A stretch of 64,000 bases of DNA from Enterovirga aerilata (GCF_013044135.1 NZ_JABEPP010000003.1:682001-746000); one strand, 5' to 3'; numbered from the stretch's first letter, positions 29,432 through 38,219 are shown. Numbers and translations: made by a program. Notes: generated from the sequence alone by a model not told the origin.

Positions 29432-32095
29432 GTGACGAACGGGATCGAGGCAGCCGTCGCGGCACTCTCCGGCGATCCGGCCCTGGCCGGGTCGCTCGGT
29501 CCGCAGGCCGCGGTCATCGCATGGGATCGGACGGCCGAGCGCGTGCTCTGGGCTTCGTCCGCGGCTCGGGCCGTGGCGGAGCAACTCGCGGGTTCGGACG
29601 GCCGCGTGACGGCGCGCTTTCCGGCGCATCGCCGCCTCGCGGCGCTTGCCGGCGGCCTCGCCCCGACAGCGGGCGTACGAATCGAGCGGCTTTCCTTCTC
29701 TGACGAGCCCGGCGAGGCCCCGGCCGAACTCGCCTGCCGCCTCATGGAGGTTGAGGGAGAGCCGGTGCTCGTCACCGTTTTCACCGGCCCGCTTCCGGCT
29801 AGAATCGGCCTTCGCGGCGGAGAGGACGGCCCCGCAGATTCGGGCCGGACGGCACCCTTCGTGGAGCGGGTCCGGCGTCAGGGACGCCTTCGGTTCATCT
29901 GGAGCATGGACCGGGATGGGCGCTTCGTTTCCGTCTCGCCGCCGCTCGGCCAGGTGGTGGGGGCGGAGAACGCCGCGATCACAGGCCTGACCTGGGCGGA
30001 GATCCTCGACCGCTTCGTGCTCGACGAGCCGGACCGGATCGCCTCCTTTCTGAGCGGACGCTCGACCTGGAGCGACGAGACCGTTCTGTGGCGCGTGGCG
30101 GATACCTCCTATGTGGTTCCCGTCGACCTGGGCGGCATGCCGGTCTTCGGGCGGGGACATGTTTTCGAAGGGTTCCGCGGTTTCGGGCTCTGCCGCGCAG
30201 ACGAGATCCGGCCGGCGCCGGACAGCCCGGTCCTGCGGCTCCAGGCCGAAGCGGATGTCGGGGAGAAGAGGCCGGACGAAGCCGAAGCGGAGGCGGAAGG
30301 ATCGGAGCTGCCCCTGCTCCATCTGGCGGGTGAGGAGGCCGGGTCGGTCGACCTCGCCTTCGAGCCGATCCAGGCGCGGGTGGGGGCCCAGCTCGGCGGC
30401 GCCCGTGCGGTGCCGCTTCGGCCTCTCACAGATCCGGATGCAGGGGGCCGCGGTGCCGCCCGGAGCGAGTCCGTGGTGGAGTCCGGCGAAGCGAAGCCCC
30501 ATCTCTCGGTCTCGGAACGCGGCGCCCTTCGGGAGATCGCCCGGGCGCTGGGAGCGCGTCTCGAGACGGACGACGCCCAGGACCAGCCCGCGCCGCGCCT
30601 CCCGGCCGAGATCGTGTCCATCTCGGCCGCGCGTCCGCGCGAGCCGGACGCCGTCCGGATCCTGGAGCGGCTGCCCGTCGGCATTCTCGTCCTGCGAGGA
30701 GAGGCGCCGCTCTTCGCCAACCGCTCGGTGCTCGACCTTCTCGGCTACCGCGACATCGGCGAGCTTCGCGGCGTGTCCCGGCTCTTCGCCGGCCGGCTCG
30801 AAGCGCGGGAAGGCTCGCTGGCGCTCGTGGGGAAGGGTGGGCGGAGCCTGCCGGTCGAAGCAAGGCTGACGAGCGTCGAATGGGGCGACGGGCCTGCCTC
30901 GCTCGTCCTGGTGCGCCCTCTGCCCGAGGCTGGCTCGGACGGGGCCGCGCGCTCCTTCGAGCTCGAGATCGGCCGGCGCGACGCACGCCTTCAGGAACTG
31001 CGCGGCGCGCTCGATCTCGCGGGTCTCGGGCTGGTGACGATCGACGGGGCCGGCCGCATCCTCACGGCCAATGCTGCCGCCGAGCGGATCTTCGGCTATC
31101 GCGAGAACGAGATCGCCGGCGAGGGCTTCACGACCCTCATCGCCGTGGAGAGCCACAGGGCCGCGATCGACCTCGTCGACGCGGCGCGCGCGACGGCCGG
31201 GCCGGGAGAGGCGAAGGATGTCGAGCTGCTCGGCAGGCCGCGCACCGGGGAGCCCGTTCCGCTCCTGGCGCGCGCCGGCTCCATCGGGACGGCTTTCGGC
31301 CCGTCGCTGGCGCTCCTGTTCCGCGACGTCTCGGCTTTCCGCCGCACGGAAGCCGAGTTGAAGGGCGCGCGCCGGGCCGCGGAGGAGGCCGCCGCGCGGC
31401 AGATGGAGTTCCTGGCCCGGATCAGCCACGAAATCCGCACCCCGCTCAACGCGATCATCGGATTTGCCGAGATCATGCTCGAGGAGCGCTTCGGCCCGGT
31501 CGGGAGCGAGCGCTACAAGCACTACCTCCGCGACATCCACGATTCCGGCGGGCATGTCGTGAGCCTCGTCAACGACCTTCTCGATCTGGCGAAGGTCACC
31601 TCCGGCCGCAGCGAGCTCGTCTTCACGAGCCTCGATCTCAACGAGATCGTCGCCCAGAGCGTCGGCATGATGCAGCCTGCCGCCGCGCGCGAGCGCATTG
31701 TGATGCGCACGAGCTTCGCGTCCAGGCTGCCGCGCCTCATTGCCGACGAACGTTCCATCCGCCAGATCGCCCTGAACCTGGTGTCGAACGCCATCCGGTT
31801 CACCGGCCCGGGCGGCCAGGTCATCGTCTCCACGAGCCTCACGGAGCGCGGCGAACTCGTCTTCCGCGTGCGGGACACGGGCATCGGGATGACCCCGGCC
31901 GAGATCGCGGAGGCCCTGGAACCGTTCCGCCAGGTGTCGGTCGTGCGGCGGGAGGACGGCACCGGTCTCGGGCTTCCGCTCTCAAAGGCCCTGGTGGAGG
32001 CCAATCGCGGCAGCTTCTCAATTTCGAGCCGCCGCGGCGAGGGCACGCTCGTCGAAGTCCTGTTCCCGCCCGCACGGGTTCTGGCCGAGGATTAA
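29432..32095 (+). CDS. Large PAS-domain sensor histidine kinase (PdhS/PleC/DivJ-like)
   Basis: An 887-residue soluble kinase. An N-terminal region with a degenerate PAS near residues 150-260 is followed by a low-complexity acidic linker (about 275-400), a PAS-like domain near 410-500, a canonical PAS near 525-645 (GLVTIDGAGRILTANAAAER), the HisKA region with ISHEIRTPLNAIIGFAEIML near residue 665, and an HATPase domain with N, G1 (RDTGIGM) and G2 (GTGLGLPLSKAL) boxes. The HisKA segment is typical of the PdhS/DivJ/PleC group that acts on DivK-type regulators. I chose the GTG at 29432 with AGGAT upstream; a TTG at 29420 is possible. No regulator gene is adjacent. Confidence 0.88.
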   Translation: MTNGIEAAVAALSGDPALAGSLGPQAAVIAWDRTAERVLWASSAARAVAEQLAGSDGRVTARFPAHRRLAALAGGLAPTAGVRIERLSFSDEPGEAPAELACRLMEVEGEPVLVTVFTGPLPARIGLRGGEDGPADSGRTAPFVERVRRQGRLRFIWSMDRDGRFVSVSPPLGQVVGAENAAITGLTWAEILDRFVLDEPDRIASFLSGRSTWSDETVLWRVADTSYVVPVDLGGMPVFGRGHVFEGFRGFGLCRADEIRPAPDSPVLRLQAEADVGEKRPDEAEAEAEGSELPLLHLAGEEAGSVDLAFEPIQARVGAQLGGARAVPLRPLTDPDAGGRGAARSESVVESGEAKPHLSVSERGALREIARALGARLETDDAQDQPAPRLPAEIVSISAARPREPDAVRILERLPVGILVLRGEAPLFANRSVLDLLGYRDIGELRGVSRLFAGRLEAREGSLALVGKGGRSLPVEARLTSVEWGDGPASLVLVRPLPEAGSDGAARSFELEIGRRDARLQELRGALDLAGLGLVTIDGAGRILTANAAAERIFGYRENEIAGEGFTTLIAVESHRAAIDLVDAARATAGPGEAKDVELLGRPRTGEPVPLLARAGSIGTAFGPSLALLFRDVSAFRRTEAELKGARRAAEEAAARQMEFLARISHEIRTPLNAIIGFAEIMLEERFGPVGSERYKHYLRDIHDSGGHVVSLVNDLLDLAKVTSGRSELVFTSLDLNEIVAQSVGMMQPAAARERIVMRTSFASRLPRLIADERSIRQIALNLVSNAIRFTGPGGQVIVSTSLTERGELVFRVRDTGIGMTPAEIAEALEPFRQVSVVRREDGTGLGLPLSKALVEANRGSFSISSRRGEGTLVEVLFPPARVLAED

Positions 32096-32146
32096 CCGGC
32101 CGGCCAGCCTTGGGGAGCCGGTCCGCGGCCCCCAGATTACAGGCCC

Positions 32147-32689
32147 GTGACCCAGGCCGCCGAGATCGAGAGGCGGGACGCGTTCGACGTCCCGCCGCGC
32201 AGGATTGTTCTCGCCGACCGGCGGGAGGTTCTGCTGCGCCCGCTCCGCCCGGAGGACGACGCGCTCTATCCCGAATTCGACAGCCATGTGAGCGACGAGG
32301 ACCGCCGCCTCCGCTTCCTCGTCGCGATGCGGGAGATACCGCAGAACCAGATCTTCCGGCTCACGCATTTCGACCGGAAACACGGCCGGGCCTATGCGGC
32401 CATCGAGCCGGGGAGTGGGCGGCTCCTGGGCGTCGGACGCGTCCACCGGCTCTCGGACGACGAGGGGGAGTATGCCGTCCTGGTCCGCTCGGACCTGAAA
32501 GGCCTTGGCCTCGGCCACGCGCTGATGGACCTCGTCCTCGAGGGCGCGAAGGAGCTGGGTCTACGCTCCGTCCTCGGCCTGATCCTGCGCGAGAACGTGA
32601 ACATGATCGCGCTCTGCCGCGAGCTCGGCTTCACCTTTTCGGCAGCCGGCGAGGCGAATCTCGTCGAGGCGCGGCTGCGCCTGTCGTGA
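32147..32689 (+). CDS. GNAT-family N-acetyltransferase
   Basis: A 180-residue acetyltransferase. The acetyl-CoA-binding motif A is visible as VRSDLKGLGLGHALMD near residue 115 and the beta-bulge segment ILRENVNMIALCRELGF near residue 148. It begins with a GTG. The N-terminal half resembles the acetyltransferase module found fused to acyl-CoA synthetases (Pat-like; RREVLLRPLRPEDDA), so protein lysine acetylation is one possibility, but the substrate is open. It converges on bfr. Confidence 0.85.
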   Translation: MTQAAEIERRDAFDVPPRRIVLADRREVLLRPLRPEDDALYPEFDSHVSDEDRRLRFLVAMREIPQNQIFRLTHFDRKHGRAYAAIEPGSGRLLGVGRVHRLSDDEGEYAVLVRSDLKGLGLGHALMDLVLEGAKELGLRSVLGLILRENVNMIALCRELGFTFSAAGEANLVEARLRLS

Positions 32690-32698
32690 GGACCGGAA

Positions 32699-32718
32699 GG
32701 GGGTGCCGAGGCGCCCCC
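32699..32718. terminator. Hairpin between convergent GNAT and bfr genes
   Basis: GGGGGTGCC and GGCGCCCCC can pair with one G-T wobble around a very short loop. It sits in the 38-base gap between two convergent stops. There is no T-run on either side, so it may only slow polymerase or act with Rho. Confidence 0.4.
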
Positions 32719-32727
32719 CCGGAATCG

Positions 32728-33240
32728 TCAGCCTTCCAGGCCCGGGCTGCCGGAGGCGCCGCCCTCGTCGACATGGCCGACATGCTTCTGGGCGTAGAGC
32801 TGCAGGCCGAGCTGCTCGACCAGGTTGAGCTGGGTCTCGAGAAAATCGATATGGCCTTCCTCGTCCGAGGCGAGGTCCTCGAACAGCATCTTGGAGACGC
32901 GGTCGTTGACGCTGTCGCAGTACTTCGCCGCCTCGAGATAGAGCGCCCGAGCCTCGACCTCGGCCGCGAGGTCGCATTCGAGGATCTCCTTGATGTTCTG
33001 CCCGATGCGCAGGGGATCGAGCACCTGCATGTTCGGGAAGCCCTCGAAGAAAATGATGCGGGTCACGAAGCGGTCGGCATGCTCCATCTCCTCGATGGAT
33101 TCCTTGCGCCACTTCTTGGCGAGCTCCTTGTAGCCCCAGTCGTCCAGAAGGCGGTAATGGAGCCAGTACTGGTTGACGGCGGTCAGCTCGCTGCGGAGCC
33201 CGCGGTTCAGGTAGTCGATGACCTTGGGGTCGCCCTTCAT
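32728..33240 (-). CDS. bfr: Bacterioferritin
   Basis: A 170-residue heme-containing ferritin that oxidises and stores iron in a 24-mer. The ferroxidase-site residues are recognisable in [27 protein letters not shown] and [16 protein letters not shown]; the methionine of EEMEHAD corresponds to the heme-ligating Met52. Length equals that of family members apart from a Gly-rich tail. An ICE-like box lies 64-80 bases upstream at 33304-33320. bfd is immediately upstream on the same strand. Confidence 0.96.
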   Translation of the reverse strand: MKGDPKVIDYLNRGLRSELTAVNQYWLHYRLLDDWGYKELAKKWRKESIEEMEHADRFVTRIIFFEGFPNMQVLDPLRIGQNIKEILECDLAAEVEARALYLEAAKYCDSVNDRVSKMLFEDLASDEEGHIDFLETQLNLVEQLGLQLYAQKHVGHVDEGGASGSPGLEG

Positions 33241-33303
33241 CCCATCCTCACATGCATGATGATGGGAGGCATCTAGGGCGATCGGGGCGGATTGTCCAGC
33301 TAG

Positions 33304-33320
33304 TTTAGAACGATTTCAAA
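33304..33320. promoter_or_regulatory. ICE (Irr-box)-like site upstream of bfr
   Basis: TTTAGAA-CGA-TTTCAAA has a perfect left half of the iron control element TTTAGAA-N3-TTCTAAA and a right half with two mismatches. It overlaps the stop codon of bfd and lies in the short leader of bfr, a classical Irr-repressed gene in rhizobia. Confidence 0.6.
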
Positions 33321-33600
33321 TGTTGGCGTTGGCCAGCGCGGGAGCCTGTTCGGCGTGGCCGCGATGGACGTGCTCGTGGTCGAGGCCGCAGGTGAGGGGG
33401 CAGGCTCCGCAGGCCTCTTCGGCGGCTGCCCGCAGGGCCTGATCCATGATCGAGCGGATCGTCCGGGCGCAGCGTCCGCAATCCGGGCTGCAGCCCAGGC
33501 AGGTATAGACCTGTGCCGGCGTGCGCGGACAGCCGGGACCGGGCGCGAGGCAGGACTTGACGTCGCCATCGGACAGAACGTTGCAGGAGCAGACGATCAC
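33316..33600 (-). CDS. bfd: Bacterioferritin-associated ferredoxin
   Basis: A 94-residue [2Fe-2S] ferredoxin that helps release iron from bacterioferritin. It begins IVCSCNVLSDGDV with the first two cluster cysteines; the second pair is in CLGCSPDCGRC. A His/Cys-rich tail (ACPLTCGLDHEHVHRGH) extends beyond the usual family length and could bind metal. The frame is open to a GTG at 33648, but the GTG at 33600 gives the normal family N-terminus and leaves the ICE-like palindrome at 33612-33628 in the promoter and not in the coding region. Confidence 0.92.
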   Translation of the reverse strand: MIVCSCNVLSDGDVKSCLAPGPGCPRTPAQVYTCLGCSPDCGRCARTIRSIMDQALRAAAEEACGACPLTCGLDHEHVHRGHAEQAPALANANI

Positions 33601-33611
33601 GGGAGCCGCAG

Positions 33612-33628
33612 TTTGGAAGGATTCAAAA
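33612..33628. promoter_or_regulatory. ICE (Irr-box)-like site upstream of bfd
   Basis: TTTGGAA-GGA-TTCAAAA matches the iron control element TTTAGAA-N3-TTCTAAA with one mismatch per arm. It lies 12 bases upstream of the bfd start, where a bound protein would block initiation. Confidence 0.6.
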
Positions 33629-33787
33629 CAAGCTGTGATATCAATCACTTAGCATCTCGCTGCGGCCTCGCCAAGGGCTCCGGCGTCACCTCCGTTGCGG
33701 TAGGTTGCCACGGAATGGCTGGACGGGCGGATGCCGGGATGGCAACCCGGGCTCTCGTCCGGGGTTGGGCTCGGAAGGGAGGTTCAC

Positions 33788-33961
33788 ATGGCGGACGGAA
33801 AGGCGGGGGGAAGCGCGGACAGCCCGAAGCGGCAGGGCGACAAGCTCAAGGCCGGCACGGAGCCGCCTCTCGGCAAGACGGGTGCAAAGGCGACGGGCGA
33901 CAGCCCAAAGCACCAGGGCGACAAGCTCGCCCATGCCGTGAAGGAAGCGACGAAAAAGTAG
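33788..33961 (+). CDS. Small hydrophilic repeat protein
   Basis: A 57-residue, lysine-rich, disordered protein made of two related units, DSPKRQGDKLKAG and DSPKHQGDKLAHA. GGGAGG lies 7 bases upstream of the ATG, which is the best evidence that it is translated. Composition resembles small stress-related hydrophilins. It faces the AEC transporter gene with a 9-base gap. No family is recognised. Confidence 0.62.
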   Translation: MADGKAGGSADSPKRQGDKLKAGTEPPLGKTGAKATGDSPKHQGDKLAHAVKEATKK

Positions 33962-33970
33962 CGGCCGCCC

Positions 33971-34882
33971 TCAGCCGGCGAGGAAGAGCGCCCAAAGCGG
34001 CAGCGTGACGACGGCCGCGAGGTGCTGGAGGGTGATCATCGCCGCCATCAGGCGGGCGTCGCCCCCCATTGCGCGCGCCATGACATAGGCCGTGGACGCG
34101 GTGGGCATGGCCATCGTGAGCGTCGCGATGGCGGCCGGGCCGGCAGGAAGCCCGAAGAGGCGCGCCAGCCCGAGCGTCACGAGCGGCACGAGCAGCAGCT
34201 TCTGCAGGCCGACCAGCGTCTGGGTGAGGGGGGCCTCCCGCAAGGCTCCGACCACCAGCCCGCCGCCGACCGACAGGAGGCCCAGCGCCAGCGCCGCCTG
34301 GCCGAGCGAACGCGCGAGCGGCGCGATGCCGGGCGGCATGCCGCCCGCGGCCGCGAAGGCGAAGCCGACAAGGCAGCCGAGCAGGAGGGGGTTGATGGCG
34401 ATCTGCCGGAGCAGCTTCAGCGGCTGAAGGCGGCCGCCGTCGCTCACGACGAAGACCACGGTCAGGATCACCTGCACGCAGGGCACGATCAGCCCGGCCG
34501 CGACGCCGCCGAAAGCCAAACCCTCGTCGCCGTAGAGACCGGCCGAGATCGCGAGGGCCACATAGTTGTTGAAGCGGATACCGCCCTGGACCACGGAGGT
34601 CATCGCGGCCCGGTTATGCCCGAGGAGGCGCGACAGGATCAGCGCCGACACGGTCGCGAGGCCGAGCGTGATCCAGATCGTCGTCGCGAGGGAACCGAGC
34701 GGGAGCTCGGACAGCTTCACGGTGGAGATCGAGGAGGCGAGGAGGGAGGGCAGGAGCACGAAGAAGGTGAGCCGGTCGATCCCGCCCCAGACCGCCTGAT
34801 CGGCAAGCAGGCGCCAGCGCAGCAGCAGCCCGAGCCCGATCAGCGCGAAAGTCGGGAAGAAGGCGTTGATCCAGGCGGCCAT
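33971..34882 (-). CDS. AEC-family (auxin efflux carrier-like) membrane transporter
   Basis: A 303-residue inner-membrane protein with about ten helices, as usual for the AEC family. It begins AAWINAFFPTFALIGLGLLL. Family-like segments include GGIRFNNYVALAISAGLYG near residue 110 and MAMPTASTAYVMARAMGGD near residue 260. The start at 34882 is the first Met before a transmembrane helix; the frame stays open far upstream through the antisense of the CDF gene, which is not coding. Bacterial members export organic acids or amino-acid-like compounds; the substrate here is unknown. Confidence 0.9.
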   Translation of the reverse strand: MAAWINAFFPTFALIGLGLLLRWRLLADQAVWGGIDRLTFFVLLPSLLASSISTVKLSELPLGSLATTIWITLGLATVSALILSRLLGHNRAAMTSVVQGGIRFNNYVALAISAGLYGDEGLAFGGVAAGLIVPCVQVILTVVFVVSDGGRLQPLKLLRQIAINPLLLGCLVGFAFAAAGGMPPGIAPLARSLGQAALALGLLSVGGGLVVGALREAPLTQTLVGLQKLLLVPLVTLGLARLFGLPAGPAAIATLTMAMPTASTAYVMARAMGGDARLMAAMITLQHLAAVVTLPLWALFLAG

Positions 34883-35029
34883 GTCCGCGCGGCTTCGCGG
34901 AACGTACGTGCGAGCGCAAGGGGGAGACCATGGGAGGTACGGCGGCGACGTCGCCGGGCCTGCAAATCCGTGTGGTAGCGTGCTAGCAGCCGCTCCCTTC
35001 GGCATCGACGCGACCGTCACGGGCCTCGG

Positions 35030-35917
35030 ATGGACAAACGGCAAAAGCTCGCCGCGGCCTCGATCGGGGTGGCGCTCCTGGTGCTCGGGCTGAAATGGCT
35101 CGCCTATCACGTGACCGGCAGCGTCGCGCTGTTCTCGGACGCGCTGGAGAGCGTGATCAATGTCGTGACCGCCGCCGTCGCGCTCTACACGATCCGCATC
35201 GCCGCGCAGCCCGCCGACGCGAACCACCCCTACGGCCACACCAAGGCCGAGTATTTCTCGGCCGTGCTCGAAGGCGCGCTGATCATCGTGGCCGCCCTGC
35301 TCATCCTGCGCGAATCCTGGGAGGCCGTCTTCCAGCCGCGCCGGATCGACGCGCCGGGGCTCGGGCTTGCGATCAACGGCGCGGCGGGGGTGGTCAACGC
35401 GGCCTGGTCCTGGCTCCTGATCCGCGCGGGGCGGCGGCTGCGCTCGCAGGCGCTGGTCGCGGACGGCAAGCATCTCCTCAGCGACGTCCTGACCTCGGCC
35501 GGCGTGCTCGCCGGTCTCGGGGCGGCCTGGGCCTTCGACCTCCCGATCCTCGATCCGGCGCTGGCGGCGGTCGTGGCGCTGAACATCCTGTGGTCCGGCT
35601 GGAAGGTGATGCGCGAGTCGCTCGGCGGCCTGATGGACGAGGCGGCGCCGCCGGAGACTCTGGCGCGGATCCGCGAGGTGATCTCGGCCAATGCGGAGGG
35701 CGCGATCGAGGCGCACGATCTGCGCACGCGCCATGCCGGCCGCATGACGTTCATCGACTTCCACCTCGTCGTGCCGGGCCACCTCACCGTCTCGGACGCG
35801 CACGACATCTGCGACGCGGTGGAGCGGGCGCTCAGGGCCGACGTGCCGGATGCGCTGGTCACGATCCATGTCGAGCCCGAGAACAAGGCGAAGCATTCCG
35901 GGATCGTTGTGCTGTAA
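35030..35917 (+). CDS. Cation diffusion facilitator (CDF) metal transporter
   Basis: A 295-residue divalent-metal/proton antiporter. Membrane metal-site residues are in LFSDALESVIN (helix 2, near residue 40) and ADGKHLLSDVLTS (helix 5, near 145). HPYGHTKAEYFSA is the conserved loop typical of the group. The C-terminal cytoplasmic domain (VISANAEGAIEAHDLR to the end) has the ferredoxin-like fold of CDF proteins and ends with a histidine-containing HVEPENKAKHSG. The metal (zinc, iron, manganese or cobalt) cannot be named. Confidence 0.94.
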   Translation: MDKRQKLAAASIGVALLVLGLKWLAYHVTGSVALFSDALESVINVVTAAVALYTIRIAAQPADANHPYGHTKAEYFSAVLEGALIIVAALLILRESWEAVFQPRRIDAPGLGLAINGAAGVVNAAWSWLLIRAGRRLRSQALVADGKHLLSDVLTSAGVLAGLGAAWAFDLPILDPALAAVVALNILWSGWKVMRESLGGLMDEAAPPETLARIREVISANAEGAIEAHDLRTRHAGRMTFIDFHLVVPGHLTVSDAHDICDAVERALRADVPDALVTIHVEPENKAKHSGIVVL

Positions 35918-36002
35918 CCCGGACCCGGGCGGCTCGGATCGGGTCAGACTTCTTCAACCTTCGTCAACCATGCTCCCGCGCATGTTGCGTCGGGACGGGA
36001 CC

Positions 36003-37412
36003 ATGGTGCGGAGCGGATCGGCAGGTCTGGCCCTCGGGCTGGCGGGCTTTGCGGCCACGGCTCTCGCCGAGCCCGCCCCGGCCCCGCGTCCGCCCTTCCC
36101 CAAGCTCGCGCAGGAGGAGCCCGCTGCTCCGCCCCGGCCAGTTCCGGCGCTCCCCGCAGTCCCGGCGCCCGCCCAGCCCGTGCCAACTCCCGGCGCCCAG
36201 GCGAAGCCCGCCCAGCCCGCGGCCGTCCCCGAGCCCGTGAAGCTCTCCGCCGACCCGACGCCGACGCTCGGGCCGGGCACCTTCGTGGCCACCATGAACG
36301 CGGTCGAGCGCTATCGCGCCATCGCGGAGGCGGGGGGCTGGGCGACCGTCCCGAACGAGATCACGCGCGCAAAGCCCGGCGACAGGGGACCGCATGTCGC
36401 CGCGCTGCGGGCGCGCCTCATCGCGTCGGGCGATCTCTCGGCCGATCTCGCCGGGGGCGATGCGCTGGACGAGGCGGTGCAGGCCGCTATCCGCCGCTTC
36501 CAGGACCGGCACGGGCTGCCGGCTCTCGGCCTCGTCGGGCCGCGCACCCTCGTCGAGCTGAACGTGCCGGTCTCGGTCCGGATACGCCAGCTCCAGGCCT
36601 CGGCGAACCGCCTCATGGGGTCCAGGTTTCCCTTCGGCGAGCGCTACGTCGCGGTGAACATCCCGGCCGCAACCGTCGAGGCCGTCCAGGGCGGGGTCGT
36701 CGCGAAGCGCCATGTCGCCGTGGTCGGCAAGACCGATCGGCCCTCGCCGACCATCGCGGCCCGCATCCAGAACGTGAACTTCAACCCGACCTGGACGGTG
36801 CCGGTGTCCCTGATCAGGAAGGACATCATCCCGCATATGCGCAAGGATCCCGGCTATCTCGCCAGGATGAAGATCCGCATCTTCGACGGGCAGGGCGCCG
36901 AGATCGACCCGGCGACGATCGACTGGTCGACGGACAAGGCCGCGACCTACACGCTCCGGCAGGATCCGGGAGTGGACAATTCGCTCGGCGAGATCCGGAT
37001 CGACATGCCGAACAAGCTCGCCGTCTACATGCACGACACGCCGTCCAAGAAGCTCTTCGCGCGCAATGCCCGCAATCTCTCCTCCGGCTGCGTGCGGGTC
37101 TCGGGCATTCGCGAGCTCGCGCAATGGGTGCTGGAGGGCCAGCCCGGCCCGAACGGTCCGGGCTCGAGCTGGGGCCAGGCCGAGATCGCGGCGGCCATCG
37201 CGTCCGGACAGCGCATCGACGTGAAGCTGACCAGGCAGATCCCGGTGATCTGGACCTACCTCACGGGTTACGCCACGCCCGACGGGACCGTCCATTTCCG
37301 CGAGGACATCTACGGGCTGGACCGGGAGGCGGCTCCCGCCGCTCCCGAAGGAGGCGAGGGGCTCACGATCGAATCGCTCGTGACCGGCGCGCTCGGAGGA
37401 AGGGGCGGATAG
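36003..37412 (+). CDS. L,D-transpeptidase of YcbB/ErfK type with peptidoglycan-binding domain
   Basis: A secreted cell-wall cross-linking enzyme of about 469 residues (480 if the ATG at 35970 is used). The signal peptide VRSGSAGLALGLAGFAATALA is followed by a Pro/Ala-rich linker. A PG_binding_1 domain is near 125-185 (AVQAAIRRFQDRHGLPALG) and the YkuD catalytic domain near 220-400, with MHDTPSKKLFARN and the catalytic SSGCVRVSG. It makes 3-3 cross-links between meso-diaminopimelate residues. A second, unrelated-in-size L,D-transpeptidase is at 54294-54956. Confidence 0.92.
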   Translation: MVRSGSAGLALGLAGFAATALAEPAPAPRPPFPKLAQEEPAAPPRPVPALPAVPAPAQPVPTPGAQAKPAQPAAVPEPVKLSADPTPTLGPGTFVATMNAVERYRAIAEAGGWATVPNEITRAKPGDRGPHVAALRARLIASGDLSADLAGGDALDEAVQAAIRRFQDRHGLPALGLVGPRTLVELNVPVSVRIRQLQASANRLMGSRFPFGERYVAVNIPAATVEAVQGGVVAKRHVAVVGKTDRPSPTIAARIQNVNFNPTWTVPVSLIRKDIIPHMRKDPGYLARMKIRIFDGQGAEIDPATIDWSTDKAATYTLRQDPGVDNSLGEIRIDMPNKLAVYMHDTPSKKLFARNARNLSSGCVRVSGIRELAQWVLEGQPGPNGPGSSWGQAEIAAAIASGQRIDVKLTRQIPVIWTYLTGYATPDGTVHFREDIYGLDREAAPAAPEGGEGLTIESLVTGALGGRGG

Positions 37413-37886
37413 CAGGCTTGCGGAGAGGCTCTCTTCCGACCGGAGGGCGCGAAGGCTCCGCGGTGGGCAGGCAGCCCGCCAAGCGCAAAAGTTCGCCTGC
37501 ATGTCCAGCCGGCACGGCCCCATTCTGGCATCGGTCGTCGTGGATCGCTTACGCCACTTCTGGATCGTGGTCGGGCTGACGCCGTAGCGCTTAGCCAGAG
37601 CCCTCACGCGAGTTCATCAAGGCTCGCTCTGTCCCGTGACCGTGTCCGGTTGTTCGGCGGCAACAACAGATCCTCGTTCACGCCGACCCGCAATATCTTC
37701 TCGGGCCATGTTGCCTTTTTCAATCTGATGAAGTACGTACAGCCATCGACTTTGGCCGGACAATCGGGCCGTCGCTCCTGGCATTGCCGAGCGCACGTTC
37801 AGACTTCTCTCCAATCATCGACAGCGGAGACGGATTTGCATCCCGCAGGTCCGACTTACGTGCATTCACATGTCAAGGAACACGAA
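37413..37886. other. Gap with an IS remnant and the cold-shock gene leader
   Basis: This 474-base stretch contains a short IS481-like transposase remnant at 37518-37607 and, from about 37744, the conserved leader of the first cold-shock gene. The remainder shows no credible gene. It marks the left edge of the accessory patch. Confidence 0.6.
37518..37607 (-). pseudogene. Remnant of an IS481-like transposase N-terminus
   Basis: About 30 codons read [17 protein letters not shown] and then [13 protein letters not shown], which is the helix-turn-helix N-terminus of IS481-type transposases. After this the frame turns into unrelated sequence and no integrase core follows. It is a truncated leftover on the left border of the accessory patch. 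Confidence 0.65.
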
Positions 37887-38096
37887 ATGATCAACGGCAC
37901 AGTCAAGTTCTACAACGAGACAAAGGGCTTCGGCTTCATCGCCCCCGAGGACGGCGGCAAGGACGTGTTCGTCCATGCGACTGCTCTGGAGCGGGCCGGC
38001 ATGCGCAACCTCGTCGAAGGCCAGAAGGTCTCTTTCGACACGGAAGCGGATCGCCGGAGCGGCAAGATCGCGGTCGGCAACATCCAGGCTGCGTAA
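37744..38096 (+). repeat. Inverted duplicate unit, copy 1 (cold-shock leader and gene)
   Basis: From CATCGACTTTGGCCGGACAA to the cold-shock stop, about 350 bases are nearly identical to the reverse complement of 41682-42034. The roughly 140-base non-coding leader differs at only one or two positions, fewer per base than the coding part. Such conservation suggests either a recent duplication or a functional RNA leader. Confidence 0.85.
37887..38096 (+). CDS. Cold-shock protein, copy 1
   Basis: A 69-residue single cold-shock-domain protein that binds single-stranded RNA and DNA. The RNP-like motifs are [11 protein letters not shown] and [10 protein letters not shown]. It is a near twin of the protein at 41682-41891, differing mainly at T12/M12, S58/T58 and the last two residues. 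The long conserved leader upstream recalls cspA thermosensing leaders. A strong terminator follows at 38125-38157. Confidence 0.95.
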   Translation: MINGTVKFYNETKGFGFIAPEDGGKDVFVHATALERAGMRNLVEGQKVSFDTEADRRSGKIAVGNIQAA

Positions 38097-38124
38097 GCAG
38101 CCTCCGGCTCTCGACGTCGCTATG

Positions 38125-38157
38125 GGCCGCTTCCTTCCCGGGAGGCGGCCTTTTTCT
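38125..38157 (+). terminator. Intrinsic terminator after cold-shock gene 1
   Basis: GGCCGCTTCC and GGAGGCGGCC pair with one wobble around a short loop and are followed by TTTTTCTT. It lies 29 bases after the stop codon. Confidence 0.85.
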
Positions 38158-38219
38158 TGATCGCAGCTCGGCAGCGATACGACGCGACCACCCGTTTTGA
38201 ACGGGGTACAGGCCCAACC

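Noticed and set aside
29402-31555. 717-codon minus-strand open frame
   Set aside because: Antisense of the PAS histidine kinase; low-complexity and without motifs.
30880-33276. 798-codon plus-strand frame spanning kinase, GNAT and bfr
   Set aside because: It crosses three real genes in other frames or strands and has Arg-rich composition typical of shifted high-GC frames.
35964-37517. Continuation of the IS481-like minus frame to 547 codons
   Set aside because: Only the first 30 codons are transposase-like; the remainder is antisense of the L,D-transpeptidase gene.
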